A DNA stretch of 10,681 nt, taken from contig RFJS01000417.1 of the NCBI GenBank assembly GCA_003694825.1, positions 1 through 10,681 of the forward strand, given 5' to 3'. The notes beneath the pieces were generated by a model. The model made no database searches. It saw nothing but the letters and a program-made list of their open reading frames with translations, and was not told the origin of the DNA. This stretch comes from Verrucomicrobiota bacterium (GTDB lineage: Bacteria; Verrucomicrobiota; Verrucomicrobiia; Opitutales; Opitutaceae). Of the stretch, positions 1 to 6,374 are shown piece by piece (the first letter of the stretch is position 1; each line of letters starts with the position of its first letter). Position numbers and translations under genes: made by a program.

Positions 1-281
1 ATCTCCATGCCCGGGCCCTGGCCTTCGAGGGTGCCCTGTCCCCCCTGGTTGGCGCCCTGCTCATCGGTGTCGTAGATGACGAGGTTGCCCTTTTCCCAAT
101 CATCGACCACGGGCTGTTGTTGCTCTTCGATGGCCTCTTCCGATTTGGTGCGGGTGCCGTCGAAGAGGTCCGGATCCGGATCGATCTTCTTTGCGGCGTG
201 CAGGACGGGGAGCAGGCCCGCGGCGACGGTAGTGGCGAGAGCGAGGCGAAGTGGGGAAGGGAGTGAGCAGCGGTTGGCCAT
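1..281 (-). CDS. Small exported acidic protein, 3' end outside the window (partial)
   Basis: I do not recognise this family. Reading the minus strand from the ATG at 281 gives 93 codons with no stop before the window edge. The N-terminus looks like a Sec signal peptide: a positive start (MANRC), a hydrophobic stretch around residues 12-26 and a likely signal peptidase I site at about residue 29 (VLHA then AKK). The mature part begins with a Lys/Asp/Pro segment (KKIDPDPDLFDG), continues acidic and Gln-rich (EEAIEEQQQP), and then becomes Gly/Gln-rich, which suggests a disordered region. The start lies 53 bases after the stop of the TPR membrane protein on the same strand, so the two are probably co-transcribed and may act together at the cell envelope. 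The frame is open further upstream, but the signal peptide supports the ATG at 281. No strong ribosome binding site is visible. Confidence 0.6.
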   Translation of the reverse strand, partial: MANRCSLPSPLRLALATTVAAGLLPVLHAAKKIDPDPDLFDGTRTKSEEAIEEQQQPVVDDWEKGNLVIYDTDEQGANQGGQGTLEGQGPGME

Positions 282-334
282 GGTGACAGGGGGTTGTCGG
301 TTGAGGCCGGCTGGCGTGGCGCGTTGGCGGCGCG

Positions 335-2041
335 TCAGAGGGCCATGCGGGTGGTGGCGATGACGGTGATCGGCGGGATCTCTTCGCCGGCGCGGACGCG
401 GACATATTCCTTCACGTCCTCGTAGCCGCGGCGGCGGCCGACGATCTCGTAATTTCCGGGGAGCAGGGAGACCGTGGTTTCGTTGAAGCGCCCGAGGAGG
501 CGCACGCCCATGATGGTGACGTAGGTCTTGTTGTCGGAGACGAGGCGCACCGGGACGGGACGGCTCTGAGCCTCGAGGTATTCCTTGAGCTGGATCTGTT
601 CAGGGGTGAGGGCGAGGTAGGCGGGTTTGTTCGCCATGGCTTCGTTGAAGGAGGCGATGGCGGCCTGGAAGTTGGCCCGCTGGGCGTGGGACCGGGCATC
701 TTCGAGGAGTTTCTCGAACTTCAGGAGGGCGCGCAGGACCTTGCCGGTGCGCAGGAGCCCCTCGGCGGCCTCTTTCTGGTCGGGCTCGAAATCGATGAGT
801 CCGAGGTAGAGGCGGCGGGCGGCTTCCCACTGGTGTTGTTTTTCGAATTCGTAGGCCTTGGCGAGGGTCGATTCGATGTAGGCTTCGCGCTGGCGAACCC
901 TGGCCTCGGCGAGCTGGAGTTTGAGGTCTTCGTTGTCCGGCTCGATCTCGAGGGCATCGTTGTAGGCGGCGATGACCTGGTCCCAGTTGCCCTGGGTTTT
1001 GGCGGTTTCGGCGCGGGCGAGGGCGGCATCGAAGTCACGCTTTTTGATGGCCGCTTTCATGCGGGCGATGCCGGCCTGGGCGGCGGCGGATTTGCCGTCG
1101 AGCGCAAAGGCTTTCTCGTAGGCCGCTTTGGCGCCTTCGAGGTCGCCGGTTTCCTCGCGCCCACGGGCAATGTCGAGCAGTTCGAAGACGCGGCCGATGT
1201 TTTTGGCGCGCTCGAGGCTGGCGAGGGCGTATTCGTTATCCGGTTGCATTTCGAGCGCGCGCTTGAAGGCGGCCTCGGCGGCGGGGCCATCGCCGCGGGC
1301 CAGGGCGGCCCGTCCGTCGGCAAGGGCCCGCTCAAGGGCCATTTCGACGGACTTTTCCAGGCCATCGAGGGTCTTGTGCGCCTCTTCGATCTTCTCGCGG
1401 GCGAGCGAGAAGCTGCCCTCGTCGAGGAAGGTGCGGGCGGCGCCGGCCTGGGTGAGGGCGTCTTCGTAGAGCGCGGGGGCGAGGGCGCGGAGGCGTTCGA
1501 GCCGGGCGATCTCGACGAGAAATTCATCATATTTCTCGCGGGCGATGCGCATGTCTTCGAGCATCGCGGCGAACTCGCGGGTCTCGTCCGTGACGGCCTC
1601 GTATTGCTGGACGGCGAGGCCGTAGTTGGCGTCGCCGAAAGATTTGTCCGCGGCATAGACGGCGCGCTCGATCTCGATGAGCCGATTCATGAGCGCGGGG
1701 TGGCTGCTGGGCGTCTTGCGGATTGTCTCGAGCCCCTTCATGGCGGCTTCGCGTGCGAACTCGGCCCGGGAGCGCGAGACGAAGGCGGCGCGCAGTCCCT
1801 CGTTGGCACTGAGGGAATCGACCGCGGTGGCGGCGGCGGTCCGCTGTTGCATCTGACTGATGCGGTAGATGACGAAGCCGCCGAGCAGGGCGACGGCGAT
1901 CAACAGGATCCCGCCCGCCGCGAGCAGCCCGACCACCCATCGCGGCAGACGCTTTTCGGCGGAGGAGTCAACCGTGGCGTCGGAGGGTTTCCAGTCGATG
2001 ACGCGGTGTTTCCTGCCCGTGGAGGGATTTTCTGCAGCCAT
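335..2041 (-). CDS. Single-pass membrane protein with TPR repeats and C-terminal PEGA-like domain
   Basis: The product has 568 residues. Residues 1-33 form a short charged cytoplasmic tail. Residues 35-58 are one strongly hydrophobic helix (WVVGLLAAGGILLIAVALL), after which most of the protein should face the periplasm. Residues 80-240 are helical and charged. Residues 240-475 hold several tetratricopeptide-type repeats, clearest at 240-275 (ARGDGPAAEAAFKRALEMQP), 290-325, 345-380 and 395-430. The last 70 residues (496-565) resemble a PEGA/carboxypeptidase-regulatory-like beta domain, with the typical LLPGNYEIVGRRRGYEDV stretch. TPRs mediate protein contacts and PEGA domains occur in envelope proteins, so a periplasmic scaffold is the likely role. 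No catalytic residues are apparent. It leads a probable two-gene unit with the exported protein to its left and is transcribed divergently from the M48 protease gene. The specific function is unknown. Confidence 0.85.
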   Translation of the reverse strand: MAAENPSTGRKHRVIDWKPSDATVDSSAEKRLPRWVVGLLAAGGILLIAVALLGGFVIYRISQMQQRTAAATAVDSLSANEGLRAAFVSRSRAEFAREAAMKGLETIRKTPSSHPALMNRLIEIERAVYAADKSFGDANYGLAVQQYEAVTDETREFAAMLEDMRIAREKYDEFLVEIARLERLRALAPALYEDALTQAGAARTFLDEGSFSLAREKIEEAHKTLDGLEKSVEMALERALADGRAALARGDGPAAEAAFKRALEMQPDNEYALASLERAKNIGRVFELLDIARGREETGDLEGAKAAYEKAFALDGKSAAAQAGIARMKAAIKKRDFDAALARAETAKTQGNWDQVIAAYNDALEIEPDNEDLKLQLAEARVRQREAYIESTLAKAYEFEKQHQWEAARRLYLGLIDFEPDQKEAAEGLLRTGKVLRALLKFEKLLEDARSHAQRANFQAAIASFNEAMANKPAYLALTPEQIQLKEYLEAQSRPVPVRLVSDNKTYVTIMGVRLLGRFNETTVSLLPGNYEIVGRRRGYEDVKEYVRVRAGEEIPPITVIATTRMAL

Positions 2042-2096
2042 AGAAGGTCCGTTATGCGAAGCGTCCGGTGTTTGAGGTGAAAACGACTAAACCCAC

Positions 2097-2120
2097 GGCT
2101 CTCATATAATTACGAGAACC
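2097..2120 (+). promoter_or_regulatory. Perfect -10 hexamer (TATAAT) inside an inverted repeat, upstream of the M48 protease gene
   Basis: TATAAT stands at 2105-2110 and would start transcription near 2117, about 100 bases before the protease start codon. No good -35 hexamer lies 16-18 bases upstream, so an activator or a different start point may be involved. The element sits in the 10-base loop between arms GGCTCTC (2097-2103) and GAGAACC (2114-2120), which pair at six of seven positions. Such arms could be an operator covering the -10 region, or could be chance. Confidence 0.3.
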
Positions 2121-2171
2121 AAGAATTCAAAAAAATCCCTGCATTATCGCCTGTCGCGGGCTTGAGACCAA
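2103..2171 (-). promoter_or_regulatory. Candidate sigma70-type promoter(s) for the TPR/PEGA gene
   Basis: Two arrangements on the minus strand resemble sigma70 promoters. One has -35 TTGGTC (2171-2166), a 17-base spacer and -10 GATAAT (2148-2143), giving a leader of roughly 95 bases. The other has -35 TTGAAT (2130-2125), a 16-base spacer and -10 TATATG (2108-2103), giving a leader of roughly 55 bases. Each matches about 8 of 12 consensus positions, and the stretch is much more AT-rich than its surroundings. Sequence alone cannot decide between them. Confidence 0.35.
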
Positions 2172-2219
2172 AGGTGGCTTGAGTAGGTGTATGCGACCTT
2201 GAGGTTACGAACATCAGGC

Positions 2220-3074
2220 ATGTTCGACGCGATTTGGAAACGAGTGTTCCGTGTCGGGGTAGCGGTTTCGGTTGTCATGGCGGCCCTGCTGGTCGGCGGG
2301 ACGGGCTGTTCGACGGCACCGGTCACGGGGCGTCCGATTTTCGATCTCGTGGACGACGCCGACGTCACCGCGAAGAGCAAGCAGGCCTTTGCGCAGATGA
2401 AGGCGAGCCACTGGCTCTCGACCGACCGGGCGAAAATCGAGCGGCTCCAGCGGGTCGGCGAAAGACTGGCCGAGGTGGTGTTCTGGGATGTTCCGGACGC
2501 GGAGTGGGAGTTTGTCGTCTTCGAGGCGCCGGGCGAGGTTAACGCCTTCGCCATGGCGGGCGGCAAAGTGGGCGTCTATTCGGGAACCTTCGACGTGGCG
2601 ACGACCGATGCGGAGCTGGCGGTGATCATTGCGCATGAGATCGCGCATGTGACCGCCAGGCACGTCCACGAAAAGCTCTCGGAGGGGATGGTGGTCGAGG
2701 CCGGCGGGGTCGCGCTCGGTGTCGCTTCCGCCGGATACGGCGCGTTGACCAGCGCGGCGGTCACGAGCCTGTATTCGATGAGCAGCGGCGTGCTCGGATT
2801 GAGTTTCGACCGCAGCAAGGAGCGCGAGGCGGATCGGATCGGCCTGATCTACATGGCGCGGGCCGGGTATGCCCCGCGGGCCGCCATCGATCTGTGGGAG
2901 AAAATCGACCAGCTCGGCAGCGGGCGCTCGGCGCCGCCGGAGTGGCTCTCGACCCACCCGAGCCATGCCGATCGGATGGCACGGCTATACGAGTGGCTGC
3001 CCAGGGCCGAGGAAGTCTACCGGCGCACCCTTGCCGAACGGGCCCGGGCAGCCGAGGTTTTGACGGTGCCATGA
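2220..3074 (+). CDS. M48-family zinc metalloprotease, predicted lipoprotein
   Basis: The protein has 284 residues from the ATG at 2220. A GTG at 2187 would add 11 residues ahead of the signal peptide and is less likely. Residues 1-29 are a signal sequence ending in GGTGC. Cys30 is the probable lipidated residue, although the lipobox is imperfect because Gly stands where Leu is usual. It is followed by STAPVTGR, a motif common just after the lipid-modified Cys in M48 lipoproteins. The catalytic zinc motif HEIAH is at residues 139-143 (zinc ligands His139 and His143, general base Glu140). The third ligand is probably Glu203 in EREADRIG. STHPSHADRM at 245-254 is the conserved C-terminal M48 signature. 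The length fits the Oma1/BepA/LoiP-type protease domain without BepA's TPR tail. Likely role: membrane-attached envelope protein quality control. Its stop overlaps the next start (ATGA at 3071-3074), implying translational coupling. Confidence 0.92.
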   Translation: MFDAIWKRVFRVGVAVSVVMAALLVGGTGCSTAPVTGRPIFDLVDDADVTAKSKQAFAQMKASHWLSTDRAKIERLQRVGERLAEVVFWDVPDAEWEFVVFEAPGEVNAFAMAGGKVGVYSGTFDVATTDAELAVIIAHEIAHVTARHVHEKLSEGMVVEAGGVALGVASAGYGALTSAAVTSLYSMSSGVLGLSFDRSKEREADRIGLIYMARAGYAPRAAIDLWEKIDQLGSGRSAPPEWLSTHPSHADRMARLYEWLPRAEEVYRRTLAERARAAEVLTVP

Positions 3075-4258
3075 GGAAGAGCAACGACGCGAAATCGCCG
3101 ACGGATTTCCGCCGGACTGACAGAGTGGGGCGAGCTCTCACCGTCCTCATCGTTCTGGCGGTGGGCATCGGGCCGGCACGATCCGCCCGGGGACAGTCCT
3201 ACCACGACCTGCTGCCCCCCACCTTGCCGCCAGGCGCGGTGATTGTGCAGGAGGACGAAATCGACCCGGATATCGCGCCAAACACGTCGATCGAGGAGGA
3301 GAACCGCCGGGCGGTCAATCGACCGGCACGGCTGCTCACCTCGGTCCCGCCTCAGTATCCGGATGAGTTCGAGGGGACCGGGGTGGTCGGCGAAGTCGTG
3401 ATCTCGCTGCTGGTCGACCGGATGGGCCGGGCGAGCCACATCAAGGTGGAAAACTCGCCGGATCAGGCCTTCACGGACGCGGCGCTCGACGCCCTGGCCC
3501 GATGGGAGTTTCTGCCGGCCATGAAAGCAGGGCGGCTCACCAACTCGCGCGTGAGGCTCTCCATGCTCGTTTCCGAGGAGATGGGCGAGTCGTCGTATTT
3601 CGACTACGAGGGCGGTGCCATCAGCCTGGAAGGCGTGCGCTATGCGGGCGAGACGGACCGGCCGATTCAGCGGATGTATGGTCTGCGCGCGGCCTATCCG
3701 TGGGATCAACTCGTCGCCGGGCAGCCCGGGGAAGTCGTGGCGGAGTTCAGCGTGGACGCCGACGGGCAGCCCTACGATTTCGAGGTTCTCGAGTCGACCA
3801 ACCGCGCCTTCAGCCGGGCCGCGGAGGCGGCATTGCTGCAGTGGCGGTATTCGCCGGCGTTGAAGGAGGGGCGGCCGGTGATCGCGCGGCTGCGCTACCG
3901 TGTCTCCTTCCAGATCGGAGACTACGCGCCCGAGGTGCTCGCTCTGGCGCGGGCCCTCGATAAAGGCGACTACAGTGGGGTGACTCCGGCGAACGCGCTC
4001 GATGAACAACCGCGGGTGTTGCGGGCGGTGACACCCGTGCTGCCGACCGAACTGGAGCGCCGCGCCGGGCGCCGAAAGGTCAAGATCAACCTCGTCATCA
4101 CCGAGGACGGCGAACCGCTCATTCCGCGGATTGAATCCGCCCCGAATCCATTGTTCGGCTATGCCGCGCTGACCGCGATCAACTACTGGCGTTTCGCGCC
4201 GGCGATCAAGGACGCCCAGCCGGTTCGGGTCAACGTCACCCTGCCGCTTACCTTCTGA
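3071..4258 (+). CDS. Exported protein with three tandem TonB C-terminal-type domains
   Basis: The product has 395 residues. The start is the ATG at 3071, which overlaps the protease stop (ATGA). The same frame is open further upstream, but that stretch lies inside the protease gene, and starting at 3071 puts a signal sequence at the N-terminus. Residues 1-20 are basic, 21-35 hydrophobic (ALTVLIVLAVGIGP), with possible cleavage near ARSARG at 36-41; it could instead remain as an anchor. Three domains follow the TonB_C pattern of YP, a beta strand, D-x-x-G, an Ala-rich helix, and W-x-(F/Y)-x-PA: residues 88-168 (PPQYP, DRMGR, WEFLPAMKAGR), 200-282 (DADGQ, WRYSPALKEGR) and 313-395 (TEDGE, WRFAPAIKDAQ). 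Classical TonB has one such domain after a long Pro-rich spacer. That spacer is absent here, so normal energy transduction to TonB-dependent receptors is doubtful. A structural or protein-binding role in the envelope with the coupled protease is an inference. Confidence 0.85.
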   Translation: MRKSNDAKSPTDFRRTDRVGRALTVLIVLAVGIGPARSARGQSYHDLLPPTLPPGAVIVQEDEIDPDIAPNTSIEEENRRAVNRPARLLTSVPPQYPDEFEGTGVVGEVVISLLVDRMGRASHIKVENSPDQAFTDAALDALARWEFLPAMKAGRLTNSRVRLSMLVSEEMGESSYFDYEGGAISLEGVRYAGETDRPIQRMYGLRAAYPWDQLVAGQPGEVVAEFSVDADGQPYDFEVLESTNRAFSRAAEAALLQWRYSPALKEGRPVIARLRYRVSFQIGDYAPEVLALARALDKGDYSGVTPANALDEQPRVLRAVTPVLPTELERRAGRRKVKINLVITEDGEPLIPRIESAPNPLFGYAALTAINYWRFAPAIKDAQPVRVNVTLPLTF

Positions 4259-4288
4259 GCCGAAGGCACATCGGCTGAAGAGGGGACA

Positions 4289-4302
4289 CGACCCGCGGGT
4301 CG
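4289..4302. repeat. Perfect 14-base palindrome CGACCCGCGGGTCG
   Basis: The site reads identically on both strands with no spacer, so it suits a dimeric DNA-binding protein better than an RNA hairpin, which would have no loop. It lies about 30 bases after the TonB-domain gene and about 190 bases before ptsI. In GC-rich DNA such a site can arise by chance, and its function is unknown. Confidence 0.4.
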
Positions 4303-4430
4303 CAGGCCGAATGCGGGGGCGCAGGGCGGGGAGGGGCGATTGGCTGGTGGCCGCCGGCACCCGGGAAACGTCGGTGGAAGTGGTTGACCTGCAATAAATG
4401 GCCAAGCATGAACATCGCCAAACTATCCCC

Positions 4431-4459
4431 TTGTTGGCCGTTTTCCCGCATCCTACGAT
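4431..4459 (+). promoter_or_regulatory. Candidate promoter of ptsI
   Basis: TTGTTG (4431-4436) and TACGAT (4454-4459) are separated by 17 bases, matching about 7 of 12 consensus positions. Transcription would start near 4466, leaving a leader of about 24 bases before the ATG at 4490. TTGACC at 4384-4389 is a better -35 hexamer but has no good -10 at the right distance. The call is weak. Confidence 0.28.
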
Positions 4460-4489
4460 ACCGATACCGGGGAAACAGCGCAGCGATTG

Positions 4490-6268
4490 ATGGACGAACG
4501 AACGAAAGAAGAATTCATCCTTCAGGGCATCGGGGCCTCTCCCGGGATCGCCCATGGGCGCGCTTTTGTCGTCGCGGCGAGTGAACTCGAGGTGCCCGTC
4601 TATCAGATCGACGAATCGCAGATCGAGGGGGAAATCGAGCGTTTCGAACAGGCCCTGGTCGCGACCCGCAAGCAGATCCAGGCCGTCCAGGCGGAGATCG
4701 AGAAAAACCTCGGCGAGGACGAAGCGCGGATCTTCGACGCCCATCTGCTCGTGCTCGAGGACCAGGCACTCATCGGTGAGACGATCCGCGAACTCAACAC
4801 CACCCGCCGCAATATCGAGGTCTGCTTCCGCGACGTGGCCAACCGCTACATCGCCGCCTTCGGCCAGATCGACGACGAATACCTGCGTGAGCGTGCGGCA
4901 GACATCCGCGATGTCGTCGAACGCGTCCTGCATAATCTCACCGGCCGGGCCATCGCCAAATTATCCGAGGTGGCCCGCGACCGCATCCTCTTCACCCACA
5001 ATCTCAGCACCTCCGACTCGGCCGGCCTCGATCAGAGCGGTATCCTCGGACTGGTGACCGATACCGGCGGGCGCACCAGCCATGCCGTCATCATGGCCCG
5101 CTCCATGAAGATCCCGGCCGTGGTCGGCGTGGAAAATGCCACCAGCCGCGTGCAGCACGGGGATTGGGTGATCGTCGATGGCTACGACGGCCTCGTCATC
5201 GTCAATCCGTCGGAGAAGACACTCTTCCGTTACGGCAAGCTCCAGCTTCACCGCAAATCCATCGAGAAAAAGATCCTCGCCGCCGCCCATGAGCCGGCGG
5301 TGACTCTCGACGGACAACGGGTCTCTCTGGTGGCGAACATCGAGAACATCCTCGAACTCGAAAGCGCGGCCAGCTCCGGCGCCGAGGGCGTCGGGTTGTT
5401 TCGCACCGAGAACCTCTTCATGCAGACCGAAGTCTTCCCGTCGGAAGACATGCAATGCGAGGTCTATCGCAAGGCCGCCGAGTTTTTCGGCGACCGTCCC
5501 GTGATCATACGCACCATGGACATCGGCGGGGACAAGCCGGTGAAATGGGCGAGCTTTCGCTCCACGCCGGAGGCGAACCCCTTCCTCGGGTTCCGCGGCA
5601 TCCGCTTCTGCCTGGAAAACGCCGTGCTCTTCAAAGACCAGCTCAGGGCGATTCTCCGCGCCTCCGCGCACGGCAACATCAAGGTCATGTTCCCGATGAT
5701 CTCGGGGACCGACGAGCTCGATCGCGCCGTGGCGATGCTCGAAGAGGCGAAAGAGGAACTCCGGCGCAAGGGCATCCCCTTCAATCAGAAGATCGAAGTC
5801 GGCAGCATGATCGAGATTCCCGGGGCGGCGCTCACCTGTGACCTGCTCGCCGGCAGCTGCGACTTTTTCAGCATCGGGACAAACGATCTGATTCAATACA
5901 TGCTCGCCGTCGATCGGGTGAACCCGCGCACCGCGCATCTCTATCAGCCGGCCCACCCGGCCGTATTGCGGATGCTCAGGATCATCTTCGACTCCGCGCG
6001 CAAGACGAAGACGCCGGTCTCCGTCTGCGGCGAAATGGCGGGCGACCCGCTCATGGCGCCGATCCTCCTCGGTCTCGGCGCGGATCAGCTCAGCGTCGCG
6101 CCGTCGAGCCTGCCCACGGTCAAATACCTCGTGCAGCACATGAAGCTCGCCGACGCGCGCAAGCTGGCCCGGGACGTGCTTCGGGTCGACGATCCGCGCA
6201 AGACCATCGAACTCTCCCGCGCCTTCTTCACCCGGCACCTCGGCGCTTTCGCTTCAGAATTGATCTGA
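4490..6268 (+). CDS. ptsI: Phosphoenolpyruvate-protein phosphotransferase (PTS enzyme I)
   Basis: This cytoplasmic enzyme takes the phosphoryl group from PEP onto a histidine and passes it to HPr, the first step of the PTS. The ATG at 4490 gives 592 residues (E. coli EI has 575); a TTG one codon earlier is possible. The N-terminal GIGASPGIAHGRAF is the family hallmark. Residues 40-150 form the helical HPr-binding region. The phosphorylated His is His198 in GGRTSHAVIMAR. The PEP-binding barrel follows, with GLFRTE (303-308), RTMDIGGDKP (341-350), the FFSIGTNDLIQYMLAVDR region (459-476) and the acid/base Cys513 in SVCGEMAGDP. All key residues are present, so it should be active. There is no N-terminal GAF domain, so it is not the nitrogen-type EI (PtsP). 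HPr and EII genes are not adjacent, so whether it serves sugar uptake or regulation only cannot be told from this window. Confidence 0.96.
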   Translation: MDERTKEEFILQGIGASPGIAHGRAFVVAASELEVPVYQIDESQIEGEIERFEQALVATRKQIQAVQAEIEKNLGEDEARIFDAHLLVLEDQALIGETIRELNTTRRNIEVCFRDVANRYIAAFGQIDDEYLRERAADIRDVVERVLHNLTGRAIAKLSEVARDRILFTHNLSTSDSAGLDQSGILGLVTDTGGRTSHAVIMARSMKIPAVVGVENATSRVQHGDWVIVDGYDGLVIVNPSEKTLFRYGKLQLHRKSIEKKILAAAHEPAVTLDGQRVSLVANIENILELESAASSGAEGVGLFRTENLFMQTEVFPSEDMQCEVYRKAAEFFGDRPVIIRTMDIGGDKPVKWASFRSTPEANPFLGFRGIRFCLENAVLFKDQLRAILRASAHGNIKVMFPMISGTDELDRAVAMLEEAKEELRRKGIPFNQKIEVGSMIEIPGAALTCDLLAGSCDFFSIGTNDLIQYMLAVDRVNPRTAHLYQPAHPAVLRMLRIIFDSARKTKTPVSVCGEMAGDPLMAPILLGLGADQLSVAPSSLPTVKYLVQHMKLADARKLARDVLRVDDPRKTIELSRAFFTRHLGAFASELI

Positions 6269-6374
6269 CCGAAGATCGAAGCGACGGGGGAGGTGCCGCG
6301 GGACGACGAGCGTCTCGCCGCGGGCTCACGGCGGCCCGGCGCGATCGCGAAGGCCCTGACCGGGCGAGCGGCGA
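6269..6374. other. Convergent gap between ptsI and the ArsR-methyltransferase gene
   Basis: These 106 GC-rich bases separate two convergent genes. A possible hairpin pairs CCGCGG and GACG (6296-6305) with CGTC and CCGCGG (6311-6323), with a three-base bulge. No U-run flanks it on either strand, so it is not a canonical intrinsic terminator. A smaller GATCT/AGATC hairpin sits at 6262-6277 across the ptsI stop. Termination here may be Rho-dependent. Confidence 0.3.

Larger units (their letters stand above)
4259..4489. other. Non-coding gap between the TonB-domain gene and ptsI
   Basis: No convincing reading frame is present in these 231 bases. Immediately at the upstream stop codon a small hairpin is possible (AGCCGA at 4258-4263 with TCGGCT at 4271-4276, 7-base loop). 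No U-tract follows it, so it is not a standard intrinsic terminator. Next comes the 14-base palindrome at 4289-4302, then G-rich sequence to about 4340, and finally a less GC-rich stretch from about 4390 to 4470 that probably carries the ptsI promoter. Confidence 0.6.

Noticed and set aside
100..405. 101-codon minus-strand frame overlapping the left partial gene
   Set aside because: It is in a different frame from the signal-peptide gene, overlaps the end of the TPR/PEGA gene, and gives an Arg/Pro/Ser-rich product.
686..2080. 464-codon open frame on the plus strand opposite the TPR/PEGA gene
   Set aside because: It is an antisense shadow produced by high GC at third positions. The protein is Gly/Phe/Glu-rich without domain patterns, while the minus-strand frame has a membrane helix, TPRs and a PEGA-like end.
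2894..3070. Upstream in-frame extension of the TonB-domain protein
   Set aside because: It would overlap the conserved end of the M48 protease by 180 bases and would bury the signal sequence. The ATGA start at 3071 is far more natural.
3017..4933. 638-codon open frame on the minus strand across the TonB-domain gene, the gap and the start of ptsI
   Set aside because: It spans two clearly recognisable plus-strand genes and a non-coding gap. Its translation is rich in Arg, His, Pro and Asp, as expected for an antisense shadow.
4490..6268. Nitrogen-type enzyme I (PtsP) or PEP synthase
   Set aside because: There is no N-terminal GAF domain and no nucleotide-binding domain. The protein begins directly with the GIGASPGIA motif of ordinary enzyme I.
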